From Alkalibacillus aidingensis (GTDB taxonomy: Bacteria; Bacillota; Bacilli; Bacillales; Alkalibacillaceae), in the NCBI RefSeq assembly GCF_014595945.1, contig NZ_JABXWU010000002.1:368895-432894 (forward strand): 64,000 nt of DNA. Reading direction: 5' to 3'. The notes beneath the pieces are model-generated. The model had not been told where the DNA came from and searched no databases. It saw only the letters and a program-made list of their open reading frames with translations. The position numbers and the translations under genes are program-made. Below, in pieces: positions 50,985 through 60,078 of the stretch; the first letter of the stretch is position 1, and each line of letters starts with the position of its first letter.

Positions 50985-52100
50985 ATGAAGATTGTGGTTT
51001 CTGGTTTTTATGGATTAGGTAATACGGGTGATGAGGCGATTTTGGATACGATCGTTCATGAGTTGAAGGACAAGCAGGGGCATGATTTGACGGTGTTTTC
51101 TCTTCGGCCTGAGGAGACGGCGGAGAAGCACGGGGTTAAGAGTGTGTACCGTGGTTGGCGTCATGCGTTTCGTGAGAAGTTACGGGCGATGCGTCAGGCT
51201 GATGTGTTAGTTAGTGGTGGCGGTGGCCTCTTGCAAGATACATATCCGACGAAGATTATTTTTGGACCTCTTCCTTATTATTTGTTGATTGCGTTTTTGG
51301 GAAAGTTAATGGGTTGTAAGGTGATGTTTTTTGCGCAAGGTGTTGGTCCGGTTAATTCGCGTTATGGTAAGTGGTTGATGCGAACGTTTGCGAATCGGGC
51401 TAACTTGATTACGGTGCGCGATCAGGGTTCGAAGGATTTGCTTGAGAAGTTGAAGGTGAGGAAGCCTGAGACGATCGTGACGGCTGATATAGCTTTTGCT
51501 TACCCAGCGAGTGAGGATGATGCGTGTTTGACTAACTTGCCTGGTGAGGTTCAGGGGCAGAAGCTTGTTGGTGTATCGATTCGCCCGTGGTTTGAGGAGA
51601 AGAAGTTGTATCAGGAGCTGGCGAAATATTTGGACCAGTTAATTGAGGAACAAGGCTATACGCCGGTGTTTATCCCGATGGAGGGTCAACATGATGTCAA
51701 GGCGTCGGGTTGGGTCGTTGATCAGATGGAGCACGGCGATGAGTGTCATGTGTTGGGGCCTGATTTTACGCCGAATCAATATTTACAGATGATGAAGCAT
51801 TGTCAGTTTGTGATAGGGATGCGGCTGCATTCGGTCATTTTTGCGACGATTGCCGGTGTGCCGATGATTCCGATTAGCTATGACCCTAAAGTTGAAGCGA
51901 TTGCTAAGCAGATTGGTGTGTGGGATTACGGCATGCGTTTAGAGGATGTGTCGCTTGAGTTGTTGAATGAGAAAAGTGAGGCGATTCATGAAGACCTTCC
52001 TGCTGTGAAGCGTCAGGTGGAAAAATCTCGCGAAGAACGGAAACAAGTAGCGCTTAGGAACGTCGAATTATTGGAAGAGTATTTTGATCAGAAATTATAA
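50985..52100 (+). CDS. csaB: CsaB, polysaccharide pyruvyltransferase for SLH anchoring
   Basis: 371 residues. The start KIVVSGFYGLGNTGDEA, the block VLVSGGGGLLQD and the C-terminal GMRLHSVIFATIAGVP are characteristic of CsaB. It attaches ketal pyruvate from phosphoenolpyruvate to N-acetylmannosamine of the secondary wall polymer, which is the ligand for SLH domains. At least five SLH proteins in this window depend on it. ATG 50985 follows AAAGGGTGG; the frame also offers GTG 50976. It stands alone on the plus strand in front of a repeat array and the flippase genes. Confidence 0.95.
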   Translation: MKIVVSGFYGLGNTGDEAILDTIVHELKDKQGHDLTVFSLRPEETAEKHGVKSVYRGWRHAFREKLRAMRQADVLVSGGGGLLQDTYPTKIIFGPLPYYLLIAFLGKLMGCKVMFFAQGVGPVNSRYGKWLMRTFANRANLITVRDQGSKDLLEKLKVRKPETIVTADIAFAYPASEDDACLTNLPGEVQGQKLVGVSIRPWFEEKKLYQELAKYLDQLIEEQGYTPVFIPMEGQHDVKASGWVVDQMEHGDECHVLGPDFTPNQYLQMMKHCQFVIGMRLHSVIFATIAGVPMIPISYDPKVEAIAKQIGVWDYGMRLEDVSLELLNEKSEAIHEDLPAVKRQVEKSREERKQVALRNVELLEEYFDQKL

Positions 52101-52249
52101 AGCTTTTTATTTATGACTAAAATGATAGGTAATAACCCGTCGATAATTTTCATTTATGTCGAATTATAATATAATAGGTTTGTTTGAATAAAAGAGAGTG
52201 CTTTTCGTTTTTATAGATGTAAGAGGTTGGGACAGATGGGGGCTCTTGA

Positions 52250-52860
52250 TGGTTTTGAGGCGCAGTTGCCGTTTGTACAGGTCTTGAGACGGGGTCTATC
52301 GGACATTTTGGGGCGCGATTGCCGTGGAAATGGCCTTGAGACGGGGGCTATCGGACATTTTGGGGCGCGATTGGCGTGGAAATGGTCTTGAGACGGCTTC
52401 TATCGGACATTTTATGGTGCAACCGGCGTCGAAATGGTCTTGAGACGGCTTCTATCGGACATTTTGCGGTGTGGTTGCTGTGGAAATGGCCTTGAGATGA
52501 GGTCTATCGGACATTTCATGGTGCGATAGCCGTTGAAATGGTCTTGAGACAGCTTCTATCGGACATTTTATGGTGCGATTGCCGTGGAAATGGTCTTGAG
52601 ACGGGTTCTATCGGACATTTTATGGTGCGATTGCTGTGGAAATGGCCTTGAGACGAGGGCTATCGGACATTTTATGGTGCGATTGCTGTTGAATTGGTCT
52701 TGAGACGGCTTCTATCGGACATTTTATGGTGCATTTGCCGTGGAAATGGTCTTGAGACGAGGTCTATTGGACATTTCATGGTGCTGCCGCCACGGAAATC
52801 GTCTTAAGACGAGGCCCATGGACTGAAATGAGGCGCGCTCATCAAGATAAGCGTCTTGAG
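52250..52860. repeat. 52-bp-period array, about eleven copies (GTCTTGAGAC / CTATCGGACAT family)
   Basis: CTATCGGACATT occurs ten times at 52-bp steps beginning at 52297, 52349 and 52401, plus one degenerate copy near 52830. Units also share GTCTTGAGAC and GCCGTGGAAATGG. The unit matches the shorter array at 27681 in sequence and period. It fills the gap between csaB and the next glycosyltransferase, both on the plus strand. Confidence 0.95.
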
Positions 52861-52960
52861 AACCTCTGTCATGACTAGAGTTCCAGCCTCAACGGGGAAT
52901 TTGATATAGACTTTTTTAGGGTTAGAGTTGTGCGTTTGCACGTTTAGGAGGAAACTGAGT

Positions 52961-54178
52961 ATGCGTATTTTATTAGCCACCGTGTTTGAATATCCTCATA
53001 TCGGTGGGCTCTCGACACATATAACAACATTGAAAAAGGGCCTTGAGTCTGAGGGCCATGAGGTGGATGTGTTATCGTTTAGTGATCTGCCTTATTATAA
53101 GCGTCAATTTTATGCGAAGGGGCCGAGCTTCGGGTTGAATATTTTTAATAAAGGGCGTGGGTTACTTGTTGGGCATTATTTCCGTCAGGTGATGCTTCGT
53201 CATATGATTGAGAAGGCTCATCGCAAGAATCCCTATGATTTGATTAATGCGCAGGATATTTATGCGACGTTTGCGTCTGTTGATACGGGTATTCCGACGG
53301 TGTCGACGGCTCATGGGTATAAGACGTTTGAGGCGATTAGTCGGGGTTCTGTAAAAGAAAATAGTCAGGCTGCTCGTATGTTGACGAAGAAGGAACGTGA
53401 GGCGTACCTTTTAACTGAACAAGTCGTGACGGTAGATTTTCGGATTAAAAATTATGTGAAGGACTTAGCGGGTGTGGATGCTGAACGGATACATAATTTC
53501 ATTGATGTTGAATCGTTTGTACCGAAGACTGATCAATGTCAGGAGATTCGCGCGAAGTATGGTGTTGATCAGGATGCATTTATCGTGTTTGTGCCACGTC
53601 GTTTGACGAAGAAGAATGGCGTGATTTATCCCGCTTTGGCGGTTGCTAGACTGATCCAGCGTATTCCTAATATCCAGCTTGTTTATGCTGGGGATGGGCA
53701 TGAGCGTGAACGGGTTGAGTCGATTATTCAGTCTTATAAGCTTCAAGATTATGTGACGTTACTTGGCGATATTCCCCATGAGAAGATGGCCGATTATTAT
53801 GGGATGAGTAACGTGACGATTATCCCGAGTGTCCATGCTGATGGGGTTGAGGAAGCGACATCAATCTCTGCTTTAGAAGCGATGGGTGCGGGTGTACCGG
53901 TGATTGCTTCTAAGGTTGGTGGTTTAAAAGAGATTGTTAAGCATGATGAGACAGGGATTTTGACGATTGAAAAAGATGATGAAGGGCTTGCTAATGCGAT
54001 CGAGCGCCTTTATTTAGATCCGTCATTCAGAAGTTCGCTTGCTGAACGGGCAAGGAAAGACATAGAGAAGCATTATTCTCATACAGCCGCCGCTCAAAAA
54101 TATCTCTCGATTTACGAAGGTGTTTTAAATAGGAGTGCAGAATCTATAAGCAATCCAAAGAAAGAAGAGAAGGAATAA
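52961..54178 (+). CDS. Glycosyltransferase family 4
   Basis: 405 residues. RILLATVFEYPHIGGLSTHI is the GT4 N-terminal glycine loop, and SVHADGVEEATSISALEAMG the C-terminal Glu-x7-Glu motif. The start ATG 52961 has AGGAGG upstream; the frame before it is unsupported. It lies 3 bases before the flippase gene, so both act on the same lipid-linked polymer. The enzyme adds a sugar in the cytoplasm. Its C-terminal tail is Lys/Glu-rich and probably disordered. Confidence 0.92.
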   Translation: MRILLATVFEYPHIGGLSTHITTLKKGLESEGHEVDVLSFSDLPYYKRQFYAKGPSFGLNIFNKGRGLLVGHYFRQVMLRHMIEKAHRKNPYDLINAQDIYATFASVDTGIPTVSTAHGYKTFEAISRGSVKENSQAARMLTKKEREAYLLTEQVVTVDFRIKNYVKDLAGVDAERIHNFIDVESFVPKTDQCQEIRAKYGVDQDAFIVFVPRRLTKKNGVIYPALAVARLIQRIPNIQLVYAGDGHERERVESIIQSYKLQDYVTLLGDIPHEKMADYYGMSNVTIIPSVHADGVEEATSISALEAMGAGVPVIASKVGGLKEIVKHDETGILTIEKDDEGLANAIERLYLDPSFRSSLAERARKDIEKHYSHTAAAQKYLSIYEGVLNRSAESISNPKKEEKE

Positions 54179-54181
54179 ATT

Positions 54182-55693
54182 ATGTCTACATTAAAGAAGG
54201 CTGCGATTTGGACAACGTTATTATCGGTCTTGTTGAAGTTGTTCGGGTTTTTACGAGAGAGTTTGATTGCTAGAGAATTCGGCGCGAACGAATATACGGA
54301 TGGCTTTCTTCTGTCTTTTACATTTGTGACGTTGATTTTGGCGGTTATTGCTAATGGCTTTAACTCTGCCTTCTTACCTCACTATGTTAAATTTCGTCAG
54401 AAGAACTATGAGCAAGCGGAGCATGATGCGACGGCATTGCTCAATCGTGTTGTGTTATTTTTCGCAGGAATCTCTGTGGTCGTTTATTTTCTGGCACCGT
54501 TTATTGTGCCGTTGTTCTTTGGGGATATGCACCCGACAACTGAGGCGATTGCCATTGAAATTACACAAGTCTTTTTCATTTTCATGGTGATTATTGCCTT
54601 GAGTGGGGTTTTGGAGTCATATTTACAAGCGAGGCGAATTTTCGTCCCGACTCAGATTTCTAAGATTATGGGGACGCTGATGTCTGTTGCGTTTATTATT
54701 TTCTTTAGTGATCTGTGGGGGATTTACTCGGTCGCTTACGGCTTTTTATTTGGGACGTTTTTAGGTGTGGTGATTCAGTTCTATTACTTGGTTCAGGCGA
54801 AATTCAAATGGCTGCCAAGTTTACAGATGGATTCTGAGTTTAAGAAAGTCTTTTTCGTGTTGTTAATCCCGGCGTTACTACATTCGTCGGTTGGTCATAT
54901 TAATGTGTTCGTCAATAAATTGTTTGCGACGGGGACAATTAGTGGTGCGGTGACGTATTTGAATAATGCCTCACTATTAATGAGTATTCCGACGACGATT
55001 TTTACGACGACGGTGTTAGCGATTATTTTCACGTTGATGTCTGAACGTGCGAATGACGCAAAAATGTTTAAAGAAACGCTTTATTCGGGTTACCAAGTTG
55101 GAATTATGGCGTTGGTGCCGATCGCGGTTGGGACGTATATGTTAGGTGAGCAGCTAATTGCGTTTATTTATGAGCGTGGGGAGTTCACGCCTCAGGATAC
55201 TTTGAATACGTTTGAAGCGTTAAAGTGGTATATTCCGATCATTGTGACGCAGGGCTTGCTCACGGTGGCGATTAAAGGTATGTATGCGCAGGGCTGGACG
55301 AAGAAAATCTTGAAGATTAGTTCGGTGACGATTGTGTTGAACTTGATTTTAAACTATTTATTTGTCGGGCCGTTTGGATACCCAGGGCTTGCTTTATCAA
55401 GTTCATTAGTGTCGATTTATTACGCGACAGCTGCAACGATTGCACTGTATTCCGGCTATGAGCGAAAAGAGGTATGGCGAATCTTTGCGCTGTTCTTTAA
55501 AGTCGCTGTGCCATCGCTAATTATGGCCGTGCCAATCTGGTTGTTACAAGAGTTTACCGGTGTGACTGAGCTCTATTCACTGGTCCAAATCTTGTTGTTA
55601 GTACCGGTTGGTGTCGCGACTTATATCGGTGCGCTATACATCTTTTATCGTGAAGGTTTTAATCAGATGATTAACATTATTAAAATGAAATAA
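54182..55693 (+). CDS. MurJ/MviN-type lipid-linked oligosaccharide flippase
   Basis: 503 residues with fourteen membrane segments. The N-terminus LLKLFGFLRESLIAREFGA and the block YERGEFTPQDTLNTFEAL are typical of the MurJ branch of the MOP superfamily. It flips lipid II or a related lipid-linked glycan to the outer face. Because it is coupled to a glycosyltransferase and near csaB, it may serve the wall polymer, and general MurJ may be encoded elsewhere. After the stop a GCCTGTCC/GGGCAGGC hairpin (55712-55745) separates it from the next gene. Confidence 0.88.
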   Translation: MSTLKKAAIWTTLLSVLLKLFGFLRESLIAREFGANEYTDGFLLSFTFVTLILAVIANGFNSAFLPHYVKFRQKNYEQAEHDATALLNRVVLFFAGISVVVYFLAPFIVPLFFGDMHPTTEAIAIEITQVFFIFMVIIALSGVLESYLQARRIFVPTQISKIMGTLMSVAFIIFFSDLWGIYSVAYGFLFGTFLGVVIQFYYLVQAKFKWLPSLQMDSEFKKVFFVLLIPALLHSSVGHINVFVNKLFATGTISGAVTYLNNASLLMSIPTTIFTTTVLAIIFTLMSERANDAKMFKETLYSGYQVGIMALVPIAVGTYMLGEQLIAFIYERGEFTPQDTLNTFEALKWYIPIIVTQGLLTVAIKGMYAQGWTKKILKISSVTIVLNLILNYLFVGPFGYPGLALSSSLVSIYYATAATIALYSGYERKEVWRIFALFFKVAVPSLIMAVPIWLLQEFTGVTELYSLVQILLLVPVGVATYIGALYIFYREGFNQMINIIKMK

Positions 55694-55777
55694 GCTAAGT
55701 ATAATAGAGTGGCCTGTCCTTTTTGATCTGAATCTAAGGGCAGGCAACTTATTCTCATCAATTGGAGTTGAATAGCA

Positions 55778-57913
55778 TTGAGAGCAATCATATATACAAT
55801 TGTGGTTCTTGGCATTGTTGGGATCATTATGGGAGTGACTTACTACTCGACCAGTGCCCCTAATGAGGCTGAGCCGTTTGCGCTAGATTTTATGCAACTA
55901 TCTGTGGATGACGAGTGGGTTCAGATTGAGGATTATGACGTGTCTGAGCGTGAATGGGAACACGCGACGGATACGATTTATCGCTATCAATTGACGGCTG
56001 ATGGTCGCCCGGTCGGTACGCTTAAGCTGACTAATCGTTCGTTTTCGACAGGTGAAGATCATGATGATGAGCGCGAACAAGGATTTTATTTTATTGAAAT
56101 TGTAAAACAAGGTGCTGGTTCTGGTGTTGAAAATCGTCAGTGGGAGCTAAGTTTTCAGCAGGATATTTCCAATGACATGTTATCTGACTGGCATGATTTT
56201 GACGATTTAGAGTATGATATTTTTCACGACTCAACAGTTGGTGTGGATGAGTTAAAAGGACCGGTCGGATTATTGAATATGGCAAGTCATGTCCGTGAGA
56301 CGTCTTATTTGTTTGGGCGGCAGATGTTGTCGCATGATTTGACCGAGCAGTATGAAGGTGACGGTGAGAGTCGTGTGCGCGTGCTTGATTCGGAGTTGAC
56401 GTCGGATGTTTCCGTTGGTGAGAATCATTTTTCTATGGATGTGGCGTGGTCGTTTCCAGACGAAAGTGAGCGCTTTGAGACGTGGCTGATGTATGGGGAT
56501 CAGGCATTGATCGATGGTGATCATGTAGATCGTGCCCAAGAGGATATGCTGGAAAACTATCGCCGTTACCATAAGTGGATCACACCTAACGGGATTTACG
56601 CGAAGCTACCATGGTCGGTGGAGCCGTTTGATGAAATGGCCTATGGGCGTAACTTAGGTTATCAGTTCCGTGATGAGTATTTGCGCCATTATCGAGATTA
56701 CGGTCAGTTTTCTGATTATTTATTTACGTTGAATTCGCTGACGGTGCTTGAGGCGATGCGTGATGAATATGGTGGTAGCGAGCTTGGTTTGATTCCGACT
56801 GAGTATACATCGACTTGGTTGAAAAAGCCTTACGGCGTGCACGCACCTTATTTGGACACGAGGCATCTGGAAGGCTTGGGACTATTTTACTTGAAGGTTG
56901 AGGAAGTGCTCGGGCTTGATTATACAGATGAGTTTTTGACTTATGCTGATTATTTAGTTGAGGTGCTTGATGGCGATGATGAGGGGGCGATGCTGGATGA
57001 GGCAGATTCGGCGACGCTTGATCGTGGTAGTGGCTATGTGATTGAGCTTGATAGTGAGGATTTTAGTGGTTTAGATGGGTTTGAAGAGATTTTTGAGGAT
57101 TTTGATGTGGAAGAGTTAGATCATGTCAGCGATCGCGAGTTTGATAAAGGGCATTTTGGCGATGATGATGGTGATTCGGATGGCGACGGTGACGCGCGTG
57201 ATGTGGATGCTGGTTCGGATGGTGACGGTGACGCACGTGATGAGGATGCTGGTTCTGGTGATGACGGCGATGCGCGTGATGAGGATGCTGGTTCGGATGG
57301 CGACGGTGACACGCGTGATGAGGATGCTGGTTCGGATGGCGACGGTGACACGCGTGATGAGTCTGGTGATGCTGAGGAGACTGGGGATACTGGTTCCGAA
57401 GATGAGGATTCTGTGAGTGATGATGTCGATGATCAGGCTGAGAACGCAGATGCTGAAGACGGCGCTGAAGAACAGTATCGTGAGGATCAGGAGAATAGAG
57501 AAGCTCCCCTTGTTGCTGAAGGCAGTGCTACTCTACTCACTGACTATGTCGGACCTGGCATTACGACCACCCCGCATGCGAGCTTGAATCACGTTCTTGC
57601 AGAAATCCACTATTTATTAACAGCTTATTTTAAAACGGATGATGAGCGATACTTGGACGCAGCTTACGAGATGAGGCGCGCCGTTGAAATCATTGGTGCT
57701 GACTGGGTACGTTTCGATGATGAGCATTTTGGTGACTTATGGTATCAGCTCAATGCCGATCTGACCTTTGATGGCAACGACTACGACTGCTTAACTCTTG
57801 AGGATTTGTATGATAATCAAATTGCTTGGGAGCAGACTATGTACGGCCCAAGCGTGGTCTTCCAATTATTGTACGAATCTAAGCTTGAGTCCGGTGTATG
57901 CGATCAGATTTAA
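55778..57913 (+). CDS. Large membrane-anchored exported protein with acidic tandem repeats
   Basis: 711 residues. One N-terminal membrane segment (3-22) leads to an outside domain. The first 240 residues are beta-rich; about 255-410 and 570-711 are helical with GLGLFYLKVEEVLG and AEIHYLLTAYFKT, reminiscent of alpha/alpha-barrel sugar-epimerase or lyase folds. Between them, at about 460-540, lie five tandem 13-residue copies of DGDGDARDEDAGS, which look like calcium-binding acidic loops. The start is TTG 55778; GGAG lies 12 bases upstream, so it is uncertain. I cannot name the family. Its place after csaB, glycosyltransferase and flippase suggests action on an exported glycan. Confidence 0.75.
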   Translation: MRAIIYTIVVLGIVGIIMGVTYYSTSAPNEAEPFALDFMQLSVDDEWVQIEDYDVSEREWEHATDTIYRYQLTADGRPVGTLKLTNRSFSTGEDHDDEREQGFYFIEIVKQGAGSGVENRQWELSFQQDISNDMLSDWHDFDDLEYDIFHDSTVGVDELKGPVGLLNMASHVRETSYLFGRQMLSHDLTEQYEGDGESRVRVLDSELTSDVSVGENHFSMDVAWSFPDESERFETWLMYGDQALIDGDHVDRAQEDMLENYRRYHKWITPNGIYAKLPWSVEPFDEMAYGRNLGYQFRDEYLRHYRDYGQFSDYLFTLNSLTVLEAMRDEYGGSELGLIPTEYTSTWLKKPYGVHAPYLDTRHLEGLGLFYLKVEEVLGLDYTDEFLTYADYLVEVLDGDDEGAMLDEADSATLDRGSGYVIELDSEDFSGLDGFEEIFEDFDVEELDHVSDREFDKGHFGDDDGDSDGDGDARDVDAGSDGDGDARDEDAGSGDDGDARDEDAGSDGDGDTRDEDAGSDGDGDTRDESGDAEETGDTGSEDEDSVSDDVDDQAENADAEDGAEEQYREDQENREAPLVAEGSATLLTDYVGPGITTTPHASLNHVLAEIHYLLTAYFKTDDERYLDAAYEMRRAVEIIGADWVRFDDEHFGDLWYQLNADLTFDGNDYDCLTLEDLYDNQIAWEQTMYGPSVVFQLLYESKLESGVCDQI
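57170..57365 (+). repeat. 39-bp tandem repeats inside the large exported-protein gene
   Basis: Five in-frame copies of a 39-bp unit encode 13-residue DGDG(D)ARDEDAGS repeats. Copies are near identical in bases, with Ala/Thr and Val/Glu changes, so the number probably varies between strains. Confidence 0.88.
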
Positions 57914-57929
57914 TAGTAGATAGACGGAG

Positions 57930-57961
57930 GCTGAATTGCTTGGGGCAATTCAGCTTTTTTT
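57930..57961 (+). terminator. Terminator of the csaB-flippase-side transcript
   Basis: GCTGAATTGC, a 4-base GG-rich loop and GCAATTCAGC are followed by TTTTTTT, 16 bases after the stop. Confidence 0.92.
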
Positions 57962-58019
57962 ATGGACTTGAGGGTGGGTCTGGGAGATGGGGTGAGTACA
58001 GTACTGATGACGGTTATTC

Positions 58020-58345
58020 TAATTGACGGTTTTGGCATTTGGAGAGGTGGTTTCGTTAATTAGAGTGGGGCTATTTGACGGTTCGGACCCGTGGAGAGGC
58101 TTTTCCGTTAATTAGAGCAGGCCTATTTGACGGTTGGACACCATTACGAGGTATTTCCGTTAATTAGAACGCTCCTTATTGACGGTTCCATCCCATCGCG
58201 AGGCGTTTCCGTTAGTTAGAGCGTGCCTATTTGACGCTTAGACGCCATTACGAGGTATTTCCGTTAATTAGAGCCTGCCTTATTGACGGTTCCATCCCAC
58301 CACGAAGCTTTTCCGTTAATTAGAGCTTCAATATTTGATAGTTTG
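58020..58345. repeat. 52-bp-period array, six copies (CCGTTAATTAGAGC family)
   Basis: GTTAATTAGAG begins at 58055, 58107, 58159, 58211, 58263 and 58315, an exact 52-bp step. Inside each unit CCGTTAATTAG can pair with CTATTTGACGG or TTATTGACGG over 10 of 11 positions, so each unit can fold into a hairpin. It lies between the exported-protein terminator and the NERD gene. Confidence 0.95.
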
Positions 58346-58440
58346 GAGCTCTAAAAATGTATAACCGCTAGTGACAGCCTTTCTTCATTTTCAATACTGT
58401 GTAGTCGGTGATGGTTTTTTCTTCCTCCTAATTTAGTCGA

Positions 58441-59346
58441 TCATTCAAAGTAGACCCAACGTTTTTGGCCTTTCTTTTTATAATTTTTTTCAAGTGTAGT
58501 TCTGATTTTTCTTTCGGATATTTGGTGGTTACACCAGTCGTAAATAATTGGGGTTGTTATTTTTTCTTCTGGAAAGTGAAGTTTTAATTCGTTGACATTT
58601 CGGAGAACGGCGGTTGAGGTCTTTTCTTTGTGTCCACATTCTTCACAAATAGATTGGATTTTTTCATGGACAATGGAAAAGGAATTACATTTTGGGCAAA
58701 TAATACCTTTTCGAAGATGACGATATTCATAGGGTGGTAGGTTGTTATAAGGGTTCTCTGTTGTTTGGAGAGAGATTAGTTCGTCTGCAATTCGCTTGTG
58801 GTGTTTATTTAATTTTGATGATATTGAATTAAATTTGCTCAGATAACGATTGATTTGTGGTGGGAAGATCATGGGTTGGCCTTTAGGTGATTGGTATAGC
58901 ATAAATTCTGGGTTGATGAAAACAACGTTAGCTTGAATGAAAAAGTCAATTTTTTGTTTGTAGAGCAGCTGGGAAAATAGAGATTTACATCTGCTTAGCT
59001 GATGCAGAGGGTTTAGGATTTCATAGTTGTTTCTTTTGAAGAATTTGTCATTTTCATAATAATAATCTCCTTCAAAGTTTTTTACTTCGAAAAGATAGAG
59101 TGTTTTCAAAGTGATCATGAGAGAATCAATCTGAAAAGTGGTGTTATTTGTGTTAAAAAGCAAGTCATTTAAGATGAGGCAATCACATTGGAGTTTTTCA
59201 GTAAGTGAATCGAATTTGACCTCTCCTTCGTAGCCTTTTAATAGGTTTAGAAAGTTCTGCTTGTAGTTGGTGGGGAGTTCCATTCGGTTGTCGAGGGATT
59301 TCAAGATTGTTAGTTCCTTGGATTGTGTACGTTTTTTGTAGATCAT
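58441..59346 (-). CDS. NERD (nuclease-related) domain protein with zinc ribbon
   Basis: 301 residues. It starts MIYKKRTQSKELTILKSLDN and has GYEGEVKFDSL, QIDSLMI and LFEVKNFEGDYYY in order, the acidic residues and Glu-x-Lys of NERD domains (about 35-150), which are related to restriction-type nucleases. A C-terminal zinc ribbon (CPKC...CEEC near 235-255) follows. ATG 59346 is chosen because AAAGG lies 9 bases upstream and relatives begin there; ATG 59394 is possible. Function in Bacillaceae is unknown; DNA binding or processing is likely. It is flanked on both sides by the same 52-bp repeat family, which suggests an insertion into an array. Confidence 0.85.
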   Translation of the reverse strand: MIYKKRTQSKELTILKSLDNRMELPTNYKQNFLNLLKGYEGEVKFDSLTEKLQCDCLILNDLLFNTNNTTFQIDSLMITLKTLYLFEVKNFEGDYYYENDKFFKRNNYEILNPLHQLSRCKSLFSQLLYKQKIDFFIQANVVFINPEFMLYQSPKGQPMIFPPQINRYLSKFNSISSKLNKHHKRIADELISLQTTENPYNNLPPYEYRHLRKGIICPKCNSFSIVHEKIQSICEECGHKEKTSTAVLRNVNELKLHFPEEKITTPIIYDWCNHQISERKIRTTLEKNYKKKGQKRWVYFE

Positions 59347-59479
59347 ATCCAACATCCTTTCTTTGATTAAATCTATTATACTTAAATTCTCCATATAAAT
59401 ACATAATTCCAGTAATTTAGAGGAAAATTTTATACTTTTTATTGGGTGGGGTTGGGTGGTGATGAAAAGAAGTGATTTC

Positions 59480-60042
59480 TAATTAACGGTTGCAGCTTTT
59501 GATAGAATGTTTCCGTTAATTAGAGCGTGGCTTTGACGGTTCGGAGCCATTACGAGGGATTTCCGTTAATTAGAGCCTGCCTATTTGACGGTTCCATCCC
59601 ATCGCGAGGCTTTTCTGTTAATTAGAGCGCTCCTTATTGACGCATCATCACCATTACGGGGCTTTTCTGTTTATTGGAGCTTGCCTATTTGACGCTTCAT
59701 CCACATCGCGAGGCTTTTCCGTTAATTAGAGCTAGCCTTATTGACACTTCATCCACATCGCGAGGCTTTTCCGTTAATTAGAGCTAGCCTTATTGACACT
59801 TCATCCACATCGCGAAGCGTTTCCGTTAATTAGAGCTAGCCTTATTGACACTTCATCCACATCGCGAGGCTTTTCCGTTAATTAGAGCTCGCCTATTTGA
59901 CGCTTCAGCCACATCGCGAGGCGTTTCCGTTAATTAGAGCTTGCCTATTTGACGCTTCAGCCACATTACGAGGCTTTTCCGTTAATTAGAGCGCTCCTTA
60001 TTGACGCATCATTACCATTACGGGGCTTTTCCGTTAATATAT
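59480..60042. repeat. 52-bp-period array, about eleven copies (CCGTTAATTAGAGC family)
   Basis: GTTAATTAG begins at 59515, 59565, 59617, 59669 (GTTTATTGG), 59721, 59773, 59825, 59877, 59929, 59981 and 60033. All steps are 52 bp except the first (50). Three neighbouring units (59721-59876) are almost identical, a sign of recent duplication. The array ends 2 bases before the terminator of the GNAT gene. Confidence 0.95.
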
Positions 60043-60043
60043 T

Positions 60044-60068
60044 AAAAGCCCCTGCATTCGCAGGGGCT
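60044..60068 (-). terminator. Terminator of the wecC-GNAT transcript
   Basis: AGCCCCTGC, a 4-base loop and GCAGGGGCT with TTTTAAT following on the minus strand, 11 bases after the stop at 60079. Confidence 0.9.
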
Positions 60069-60078
60069 CAACCAACAT

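Noticed and set aside
57121..57416. Ser/Pro-rich and Met/Val-rich frames over the 39-bp repeats
   Set aside because: Repeat shadows of the acidic frame, which continues a 711-residue protein.
27681..60042. CRISPR arrays
   Set aside because: Whole 52-bp units are repeated; there is no alternation of constant repeats with unique spacers, and no cas genes are present.
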